A stretch of 37,733 nucleotides of DNA, from positions 1 through 37,733 of IMG/VR virus record IMGVR_UViG_3300042892_000556. One strand, given 5' to 3'. A program made the position numbers and the translations under genes. Position 1 is the first letter of the stretch; each line of letters opens with the position of its first letter. The notes beneath the pieces are model-generated. The model was given only the letters and a program-made list of their open reading frames with translations, had not been told where the DNA came from and made no database searches. The stretch comes from a virus. This document shows, piece after piece, positions 32,111-37,733 of the stretch.

Positions 32111-33503
32111 GCCACTTGCACTCCTGCCAAAACTCTTTCATTTGTGGGAATACATCTGAGAAATAGGTTGTATCAGCTCCGCCAGCACAACGACGTTTGT
32201 CATATTCACTAAAGAAGCGATAGAAGTCAGCACGTTGTTCATTGATATATTTTTCTGTAAGTTTCTTACCGTTCTTCATCCAAGCAAGGTCACGTTCCAT
32301 ACGTTGTATTTCGTAATCTTTAAAACCATCAAATCTATCTTCACCTTCTTTGATTTGATGTTGTTTCATCCACTTAATTACATCTTCTAAGATACCTGCA
32401 TAAGCTGGTGGTAAGATTTGTAGGCTTTGCCATTGCGGTGTACGTAATACAGGAGTATCAAACCAAACTCGTTGATATGTACTACTATACAGCCTGCGTA
32501 AATCTAAAATATGTTCAAGTTGTCGTTGCAGTCCTAGTAGACTTAGATTATTCATAGTAATAATATATGTAAGACTGTTACGATTAGGGACATCATTTAA
32601 GTATCTATGTACGTATGCTTGATTACGCTGGAAGTTCAACCCCCTACGAATATACTCAGCATGTTCAGCGATACCTGTATCTAAACTTACATACTGCATA
32701 AAGTGTTCAATGCGTTCACCTGTGCATAATTCTTTAACTTTTTCTAAATATTTAACAAATAACCCTTCTTCAACACTGAAGTTACTAGTAACATCTACAT
32801 GTAAATCACTCTTAGGACTTGCTAAGATATAATCAAATACACGATGTGTGTTCTTATCCATAAGCGGCTCTCCACCTGTCATACGGAAGTGTTTTAAACT
32901 GCCGTATAGTTCAGGCCACCATTTCCAGAACGCTTCCACGTAGGGGTTATGATCTTTAACAGGAATAGGTTGACGTCGCCCTTTAAAGTGACTAGGGTCG
33001 TTGTGCGGTTTTGCTGTGGGATATGCTCCCCAACGATCGATATCTTTCTGCCACTCTGTACTAAATTGTGGACTGCAATAGCTACATGCTAAGTTGCAGC
33101 CATGACTAAAGTTTACTTCTACATAACTTGGCGTAACATCAGCGTCCCACGGTAGGGCTTTAATAGTATCGTAGTGTTCGGCGGCCCAGGGCTCGCCACT
33201 GCGATAGTGACGATCACTTAAGTGTCCAGTATCTTCTATATGCCAACAGTAATTACACTCTTTTGGCTTTTCACCTTCAAGCATTTTCTTACGTTGTTCT
33301 TTTTTGTGCTGTGTGTTATGTAATGCGCTAGGGTGAAACTCAACAACCTGCGCATCTATTTCGTGCAAGGGTGGATGGTAACAGCTATTGTTAAGTCCTG
33401 TAGGTAAGTGCAGGCTTACCTGTTGCCATTTGGCTAAGCAAAGACTAGGACCTAACTTGTCTTGCATTTCTTCTGCAGCCGACATGAATACTGATTTACT
33501 CAC
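32094..33503 (-). CDS. Radical SAM enzyme with variant N-terminal cysteine domain (5)
   Basis: This encodes 469 residues. The start is taken as GTG at 33503, with AAAGGA about 10 bases upstream; an ATG six codons later has no ribosome site. Cluster ligands are Cys22 (CLAKW), Cys41 in SCYHPP, Cys83 and Cys86 (CNYC). The radical SAM motif is CNLACSYC (Cys136, Cys140, Cys143), with RMTGGEPLMD as GGE block. It is the tandem paralogue of the next gene in the chain. The C-terminal part ends in basic helices (KYINEQRADFYRFF) also seen in that relative. It overlaps the glycosyltransferase-like gene by eight bases. Confidence 0.9.
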   Translation of the reverse strand: MSKSVFMSAAEEMQDKLGPSLCLAKWQQVSLHLPTGLNNSCYHPPLHEIDAQVVEFHPSALHNTQHKKEQRKKMLEGEKPKECNYCWHIEDTGHLSDRHYRSGEPWAAEHYDTIKALPWDADVTPSYVEVNFSHGCNLACSYCSPQFSTEWQKDIDRWGAYPTAKPHNDPSHFKGRRQPIPVKDHNPYVEAFWKWWPELYGSLKHFRMTGGEPLMDKNTHRVFDYILASPKSDLHVDVTSNFSVEEGLFVKYLEKVKELCTGERIEHFMQYVSLDTGIAEHAEYIRRGLNFQRNQAYVHRYLNDVPNRNSLTYIITMNNLSLLGLQRQLEHILDLRRLYSSTYQRVWFDTPVLRTPQWQSLQILPPAYAGILEDVIKWMKQHQIKEGEDRFDGFKDYEIQRMERDLAWMKNGKKLTEKYINEQRADFYRFFSEYDKRRCAGGADTTYFSDVFPQMKEFWQECKWHAENQ

Positions 33504-34395
33504 GGTTCATTATTCCTTTGTTTACAAAATTACTCTTGTAATGATGTTTAAAAAATTTACTTTCTGCTGGATCCATATCTATAATAGGTAATCCTAATCG
33601 TGTACGAAGTATCTGACCTAAGCGTTGGCAATGTTCTACTGGTTCATTGATACTTTCGTATTCCTTCCATATTGCCTCAAGCGCATCAAAGTCTTGTACC
33701 TTGCGATAGTCCCAATCTTCTAACATTGTTAAATACGTACCTTGACGTGCTCCAAATATAGCCCAAAAACCATTCTCTACGTCTGCGCCTACAGTTTGCC
33801 AAATACATAAGTTATCATAGTTACGTGAATGTACACGTTTTTCAAACTCTTCTAGTGTAGGCTTTGCTCCGCGGTCTAGGCACATTTTAACACCTTCACG
33901 GAATCCCGCACGCCAGGCTTGGAACGGACTGCTATTAGGATATGTTGTACTGTAGCAGTCACTCATAGCCCAATAGTTTGGATAGAAGCAAAATTCTACA
34001 TCATTCTTAACGTCGCCGTCGGTATTCTCATGCGTTTTCATTGCATAGACAAAATCCTTTGTCCAACACGATAGGCCACCGTTGCCGTACTGGAGAGCAT
34101 TAATATGATTACGGGCACGCCAACGGAAAACACAGTCTCGATTACTGTCGTCAAGTCTGAGTTGAAGATTAAAGAAGGCAGGGTCTGGAAGATTGTCACC
34201 GTCGATGAGTACAAAACGATCAGTGCTACTAGCATCAGCAGCTGCTTTGTGAGCTGCGTCACTACCCTTGACTCCATCTACTCTAACAGCCCACGGAACG
34301 ATATTTTGTATCTTAATCCAGTTAGCTTCTTTATTAGGTTCATCATAACTTAAATAAACAACATCTAGGTCTGCTATATCAACTATTTGGCTCAT
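33496..34395 (-). CDS. Glycosyltransferase-like protein (GT-A type)
   Basis: This encodes 299 residues. DVVYLSYDEPN starts the fold, GVKGSDAAHKAAADAS forms the helix before the metal site, and FVLIDGDNLPD (Asp65 and Asp67) is a DxD motif as used by GT-A enzymes to bind a nucleotide sugar. NALQYGNGGLSCWTKDF and AWRAGFREGVKM match the C-terminal half of the product at 15056-16363, so these two genes at opposite ends of the chain are relatives. The last 60 residues are basic. It is placed between a small unknown gene (17-base overlap) and a radical SAM gene (8-base overlap). Confidence 0.7.
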   Translation of the reverse strand: MSQIVDIADLDVVYLSYDEPNKEANWIKIQNIVPWAVRVDGVKGSDAAHKAAADASSTDRFVLIDGDNLPDPAFFNLQLRLDDSNRDCVFRWRARNHINALQYGNGGLSCWTKDFVYAMKTHENTDGDVKNDVEFCFYPNYWAMSDCYSTTYPNSSPFQAWRAGFREGVKMCLDRGAKPTLEEFEKRVHSRNYDNLCIWQTVGADVENGFWAIFGARQGTYLTMLEDWDYRKVQDFDALEAIWKEYESINEPVEHCQRLGQILRTRLGLPIIDMDPAESKFFKHHYKSNFVNKGIMNRE

Positions 34396-34741
34396 AATAT
34401 TCTACACTATTATAGGTTTCATCTGACTCAATTATTAAGCCAGCGTGATGTTTTACAGTTTTAAATCCTTGATTACTACGTTTTAATTGTACACTAATAC
34501 CAGGGTTCATGTCAATCTTTATTAACCGTTTTTTCACAATATCTACATGGTATTGCGTATAGTTAGTATATGTTTCTTTATCGACTACAATATATTGCTC
34601 GTTTTCTGGGTGTTTCTGCATACTACACATGTAAATAGCGCCAGTTTCGTCGTAATGTAGGCGATATTCTATAGGTTCCGGTACAATAGCCATGGCGGCC
34701 ATAGCAGAGTTAAACTCATCTAACCATTCTTGCGAATTCAT
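34379..34741 (-). CDS. Hypothetical protein in the chain
   Basis: This encodes 120 residues from the ATG at 34741, chosen because AAGGAG lies seven bases upstream; another ATG at 34747 would leave almost no spacing. After a short helix (WLDEFNSAMAAMA) come several beta strands: IEYRLHYDETGAIYMCSM, QYIVVDKETYTNY, ISVQLKR and FKTVKHHAGLII. This looks like a small beta sandwich. No catalytic motif is visible. Overlaps of 26 and 17 bases tie it to two glycosyltransferase-like genes. Confidence 0.7.
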   Translation of the reverse strand: MNSQEWLDEFNSAMAAMAIVPEPIEYRLHYDETGAIYMCSMQKHPENEQYIVVDKETYTNYTQYHVDIVKKRLIKIDMNPGISVQLKRSNQGFKTVKHHAGLIIESDETYNSVEYYEPNS

Positions 34742-35585
34742 CTGCATACTCCTTGATTAGTTCGTCTGTAACCCATGCTTTATCTTGATAGTGCAAGGGA
34801 TGGTATTGATTAATGTTATTAATTCTAACCATTGGCACAGGTGTCTCATACACTACTAAATTGTGCCACGGTGTTGCTGTACTAAACTTATTAATTTTTG
34901 GCTTCATATGTGTAAAGTTAATAAAATCTACACCAGGTATAGTACAGTTTTCTTCACCTACAATCTTTGCAGCTAGGGCATACACTACATCAGTAGTTGG
35001 GTGTTCATCATAACACTTAATTAAGGTATCTTTAACCGTAGTCCAGTTTTGAAATATCTGTCGAGCATACCAAAAGAACTCTGCGGCTTCTTGGCTATAA
35101 CGGAAATACATAATGCCATTATAAACATCAGGTAGTTGGTTGTCATCAAACACTTGTCTATATGTTCTGTCATCACTGAGTTTGCCTAGATAATCTCTAC
35201 ATCCTTGGCCAAGTACAATGTTTTTAAGTCTAAACGTAGTCCACCAATGCGCTATGCTACGAGTGAATACAATGTCGCTTTCTAATTTGATTGTTTCTTT
35301 AAACGGCGTTAGATAAAACGCCTGCCATTCATTAGACAATTTCCATTCAACGTTAGCTGCTTCGTCGTTCTCAATGGTAGTAACATAGTCGAATACCTTG
35401 CGATGCTCATCTGTCACTAGCTCTAAGGTAGCTTGATCAACTGCTACTGCATACAAACTACCTGGCATAGTTATCTTAATGCTTAGAGCTTGCAAGTATG
35501 CTAGGCGCAGATAATCCACATCTAAGGTGTTCTGCGCAATAGTAAAAAATCCTTGCTGTGCTTGATATTGATCTACTTTGCGCAT
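34716..35585 (-). CDS. Glycosyltransferase-like protein (GT8-like)
   Basis: This encodes 289 residues. The layout is that of retaining GT-A enzymes: an N-terminal strand-helix start, WQAFYLTPFKETIKLESDI with an acidic ESD (102-104) at the metal-binding place, and DVYNGIMYFRYS further on, where GT8 enzymes read F-N-[SA]-G-V. It is related to the next product (AYELSPYDETILIDSD), but Glu stands where Asp is usual. It overlaps its neighbours by 13 and 26 bases. The donor and acceptor are unknown. Confidence 0.72.
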   Translation of the reverse strand: MRKVDQYQAQQGFFTIAQNTLDVDYLRLAYLQALSIKITMPGSLYAVAVDQATLELVTDEHRKVFDYVTTIENDEAANVEWKLSNEWQAFYLTPFKETIKLESDIVFTRSIAHWWTTFRLKNIVLGQGCRDYLGKLSDDRTYRQVFDDNQLPDVYNGIMYFRYSQEAAEFFWYARQIFQNWTTVKDTLIKCYDEHPTTDVVYALAAKIVGEENCTIPGVDFINFTHMKPKINKFSTATPWHNLVVYETPVPMVRINNINQYHPLHYQDKAWVTDELIKEYADEFARMVR

Positions 35586-36382
35586 ATTGTATCTACAAAT
35601 TCTTTAAAGTTATCTGATAGCAAATAGCCTTTATCCATAACGTGTATGTTCTGACGAGGGATTACGTATCCTTTTTCTCGTTCTTTAACTACTAGCATAG
35701 AATTCTTCACAGTGATACTAGTTGTAACATCAGCAAAGGTCAGCATTGGTGTAACTATACCTTGGTCAAAATTTGGATCATAGCCGTTTAGAATATTGTT
35801 AGCAATAGTAAAAGCATAGTCGTTACGAAAGTTTCCCTCACGCATATGATATAGTTTCATGTAGTAGGTATAGTTGCGTTGTATACGGCCCACTAGGTCA
35901 AACAACATTTTTGTTTTAGCTGTTTTGCGGAATAGAATGACTGTAGCCCAAAGATAATCAAGACCAAACATGCCCATCTTTAACTTCCACGCCGTAGCAG
36001 GTTTATTATTCCAACTCATTATCCGATAATCAAAGTCTTGCTCAAATAATTTAATTAAATTAGTATCAAGCATTAGATAATCGCTGTCTATTAGAATAGT
36101 TTCATCGTAAGGACTTAGTTCATATGCTCTAAAACGATCGCCATTGCGCCAGCTGCCTTCTACATCTATTTTGCGATTTTTAAGTTCGTTACTGACATAG
36201 ACTATGTTGTCAAAGCCCTGTGCTGTAGTTCCGTGCTCTGTAACTAAGGTAACAGGTAATCCTGTAGTATGTTTAACTAGTCGTGCGCAATGTTCAGCTA
36301 TAGTAACGTAGCTGGTCTTTTCTGTATCAAAAGCAAAAAGCAGTACTCCTCTAGACTTTGCGGGCACGTTTGATTTCGTCAT
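35573..36382 (-). CDS. Glycosyltransferase-like protein with DSD motif
   Basis: This encodes 269 residues. LLFAFDTEKTSYVTIAEHC begins the fold, GLPVTLVTEHG follows, and FRAYELSPYDETILIDSDYL holds the metal site DSD (99-101). Later WATVILFRKTAKTKMLFDL corresponds to the N-x-G-V/x-x-F region of GT8-type enzymes, without the Asn. It and the product at 34716 appear to come from duplication. It is the second gene of the chain, starting within the end of the first (32-base overlap). Confidence 0.75.
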   Translation of the reverse strand: MTKSNVPAKSRGVLLFAFDTEKTSYVTIAEHCARLVKHTTGLPVTLVTEHGTTAQGFDNIVYVSNELKNRKIDVEGSWRNGDRFRAYELSPYDETILIDSDYLMLDTNLIKLFEQDFDYRIMSWNNKPATAWKLKMGMFGLDYLWATVILFRKTAKTKMLFDLVGRIQRNYTYYMKLYHMREGNFRNDYAFTIANNILNGYDPNFDQGIVTPMLTFADVTTSITVKNSMLVVKEREKGYVIPRQNIHVMDKGYLLSDNFKEFVDTICAK

Positions 36383-36665
36383 GTTGGATATGCCAGGTGT
36401 TCATTACCATTTGATAATGTTGTCGACACAATGTCAGAAGCTCGAGCCTACTAACTAGTATTGGATTTTGATAGGTATCTTCTAGATATAACTCATCAGA
36501 GTCCCAGGCATTAAGGAACGCTATTAGCTCTGGGGTAACTTTAAACAGGCCGCTATTGTGTGTTACCTGTAGATCTGTTTGAATTTTTTCTCGTAAGATA
36601 CGTTTGTTGACTTGATAGTCAGTGGCTAAACGTATTTCTTGGGTAAGGTTGTCTAAGTCGCTCAT
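36351..36665 (-). CDS. Hypothetical protein, first gene of the minus-strand chain
   Basis: This encodes 104 residues. It is helical, with a central conserved-looking stretch LFKVTPELIAFLNAWDSDEL, then EDTYQNPILVSRLELLTLCRQHYQM, and a basic end (HDEIKRARKV). I recall similar short proteins next to tail genes in aquatic T4-like phages, but no function. The ATG at 36665 has no clear ribosome site, and lies only about eight bases after the expected transcription start of the promoter at 36680-36708, so it may be read from an almost leaderless transcript. Confidence 0.72.
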   Translation of the reverse strand: MSDLDNLTQEIRLATDYQVNKRILREKIQTDLQVTHNSGLFKVTPELIAFLNAWDSDELYLEDTYQNPILVSRLELLTLCRQHYQMVMNTWHIQHDEIKRARKV

Positions 36666-36679
36666 ACTAGTAATTATCT

Positions 36680-36708
36680 AGTATAGCAACCCAGTGAGAA
36701 AAAAGCAA
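36680..36708 (-). promoter_or_regulatory. Sigma70-type promoter for the minus-strand chain
   Basis: On the minus strand TTGCTT (36703-36708) and TATACT (36680-36685) are separated by 17 bases, and TGC just before the -10 box adds an extended -10 element. The -35 box lies in the end of the terminator stem and its U-tract. It is the only promoter-like site I can see for the 24-gene chain. Its boxes are weaker than those of the + strand promoters. Confidence 0.5.
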
Positions 36709-36720
36709 CCGAAAAGGTTG
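36698..36720 (-). terminator. Intrinsic terminator after the structural gene
   Basis: On the minus strand CAACC (from 36720-36716), loop TTTTC, GGTTG (36710-36706), then CTTTTTTC. The stem is short but is followed by a good U-tract, and it starts one base after the stop codon of the virion-type gene. It separates that gene from the chain that follows. Confidence 0.75.
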
Positions 36721-36721
36721 A

Positions 36722-37642
36722 TTAAACTGCTGCAATAGTTGGATTGCCCCAGCTAGCTGATAGATAGGTTGTTGCTGGTGGAGTGTATGTACCGTTATAG
36801 GCCATAGTTACGTTTACAGCGTCGTTTAACCCTACGTAGGTTGTAGGGATATTCCACCCAATTGTAACGGTAATTTGTAGACCGTTATCACCATTACCGC
36901 CAACGTTGGTGGTGCTTGTTTTTACGTTAAAGTTTGTATAATCACTGTTATATTCGTAACGATAATTACTTGAATAGACCTGACTTGCGAGTTGATTTGT
37001 TGTAGTTAATCCCCAATAACCAATACTATTTGTAGTACGGGTTGCGCCGTTAGTTCCTGTGTATGATGATGCGCTGTTAGTCATCACACCACCTTTAAGA
37101 TTAGTGCCCAAGTTTGTCACTAAGTCGGCACTACGTAATGTACCATTATTGTTCGTAACACCTGTAATATTCCAACCAATACGTCCACCACAGTTAAAGA
37201 AATAACGTGCAGCATTGCCACTTGCCCAGGTGAACGTCATGGCTTTTGTACCTGAGAATGCACCAGTGCCACCAGTAATATTGTAACCAGTCAAAGTAGT
37301 TGTTACTAGTGTGCCCGTGGCTGCAGCAGTTAGTCGACTACTGTAAGAAGTATTAACCGCAGTTTGCAGAGTAGCTAGATAGGTAATAGTTGTACCTGCT
37401 GTTGGCGCACTAATACCAGACCCTGCACCACTTTGGTGTAGCCTAGCATTGTTTAATGTATTAACTAAACTTGCCCATTGCGTGGCTGTCACCGTTCCGC
37501 TGGCACTAACAGCACTAACAGCAGTTTGGCCGTACCCAGCACTACCAGAGCCCACGTTCCAAACAGTATTCAATTGGTTTGACCCATTGATAAGATTGTT
37601 GTAGTCTGTTGCTTGTATTAACCCACCCGATGCGTATGTCAT
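36722..37642 (-). CDS. Virion-type structural protein (tail or fibre associated)
   Basis: This encodes 306 residues, rich in Gly, Ser, Thr, Asn and Ala with almost no Cys. It starts MTYASGGLIQATDYNNLING, an opening I associate with virion proteins of aquatic T4-like phages. Residues 40-130 contain low-complexity Ser/Thr/Ala stretches. The rest alternates strand-forming segments with Asn/Gly turns (YEYNSDYTNFNV; LQITVTIGWNIP), which fits a beta-rich fibre, collar or adhesin-type protein. AAGGTAAG upstream serves as ribosome site. Its own terminator follows. Which virion part it forms cannot be told here. Confidence 0.72.
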   Translation of the reverse strand: MTYASGGLIQATDYNNLINGSNQLNTVWNVGSGSAGYGQTAVSAVSASGTVTATQWASLVNTLNNARLHQSGAGSGISAPTAGTTITYLATLQTAVNTSYSSRLTAAATGTLVTTTLTGYNITGGTGAFSGTKAMTFTWASGNAARYFFNCGGRIGWNITGVTNNNGTLRSADLVTNLGTNLKGGVMTNSASSYTGTNGATRTTNSIGYWGLTTTNQLASQVYSSNYRYEYNSDYTNFNVKTSTTNVGGNGDNGLQITVTIGWNIPTTYVGLNDAVNVTMAYNGTYTPPATTYLSASWGNPTIAAV

Positions 37643-37653
37643 GTTTACTTACC

Positions 37654-37733
37654 TTAACTGTTTAATTTAACTATAGCTTCAACGGTGCCTTCTGTCAACG
37701 TTGTTTTGTCTTCTAATGCGCGGCCAATTACAT
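37654..37733 (-). CDS. C-terminal end of a phage gene, cut by the window edge
   Basis: An open frame enters from the right edge and stops at 37654-37656. The visible 25 residues begin VIGRALEDKTTLTEG and end EAIVKLNS, a helical, soluble-looking C-terminus. The stop codon lies 11 bases before the start of the structural gene, so the two probably form one transcript and this may be another virion gene. Too little is visible for a family call. Confidence 0.5.
   Translation of the reverse strand, partial: VIGRALEDKTTLTEGTVEAIVKLNS

Noticed and set aside
15056-36665. Chain as a prophage-borne or host biosynthetic gene cluster (for example a ribosomally made peptide product)
   Set aside because: No transporter, leader peptidase, typical precursor peptide, regulator, integrase or attachment site is visible, and base use matches the flanking phage genes. 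The 33-residue gene keeps the peptide idea open, but not as a main call.
1-37733. tRNA genes, CRISPR arrays or insertion sequences
   Set aside because: Reading for cloverleaf-like CCA-ending regions, regularly spaced repeats, terminal inverted repeats and transposase motifs gave nothing. The few short gaps between genes leave little room for any of them.

Overview
The window looks like a piece of an AT-rich tailed-phage genome, most likely a large myovirus of the marine or freshwater T4-like type. The grounds are near-total coding density, many short overlapping genes, phage-type nucleotide metabolism genes (dihydrofolate reductase, thymidylate synthase, dCMP deaminase), a Gly/Ser/Thr-rich virion-type protein at the right end, and many small proteins whose style I associate with uncultivated aquatic myoviruses. 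No capsid, portal, terminase or polymerase gene is present, so lineage and host cannot be fixed. I see no tRNA, rRNA, CRISPR array, integrase or insertion sequence.

Left half (1-15055, + strand): about 30 genes read rightward in small transcription units. Five promoters fit sigma70 consensus (TTGACA or TTGACT, exactly 17 bases, TATAAT) at 2690, 3028, 4534, 7344 and 11083; three share the block TTGATAG directly before the -10 box. An intrinsic terminator follows the MoxR gene (4198-4220). Recognisable products are a DUF3307 membrane protein (partial), a MoxR-type AAA+ ATPase with a metallopeptidase/VWA partner, two SGNH-hydrolase-like proteins, dihydrofolate reductase, thymidylate synthase and a NAD-dependent sugar epimerase. 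The rest are small conserved-looking phage proteins of unknown role. Three further genes of 40-52 codons lie at 5859, 7380 and 7517.

Right half (36665 down to 15056, - strand): 24 genes form one unbroken chain in which each gene overlaps the next by 1-35 bases, with no intergenic base over 21.6 kb. The chain holds seven radical SAM enzymes (five with an N-terminal Twitch-like cysteine domain, one with C-terminal cysteines, one with a B12-binding-like N-terminus), five SGNH-hydrolase-like proteins, five glycosyltransferase-like proteins, a NodU/CmcH-type carbamoyltransferase, an APS-kinase-like P-loop kinase, dCMP deaminase, a 33-residue basic protein and several unknowns. A promoter (36680-36708) whose -35 box lies in the U-tract of the preceding gene's terminator probably drives it. 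The chain meets the + strand genes at 15055/15056 with no base between stop codons.

Right end (36722-37733, - strand): a virion-type structural protein with its own terminator, and the last codons of the gene before it.

How it may work together: the chain has the parts of a surface-decoration pathway: sugar building and transfer (glycosyltransferases, with the epimerase across the convergence point), carbamoylation, phosphorylation, acyl addition or removal (SGNH proteins), and radical chemistry on a peptide, glycan or lipid. Its position beside a structural gene suggests the target could be a virion protein or a host-surface glycan. The substrate is not visible in the sequence and this is inference. 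The radical SAM/SGNH/glycosyltransferase island is the best candidate for an undescribed system here.
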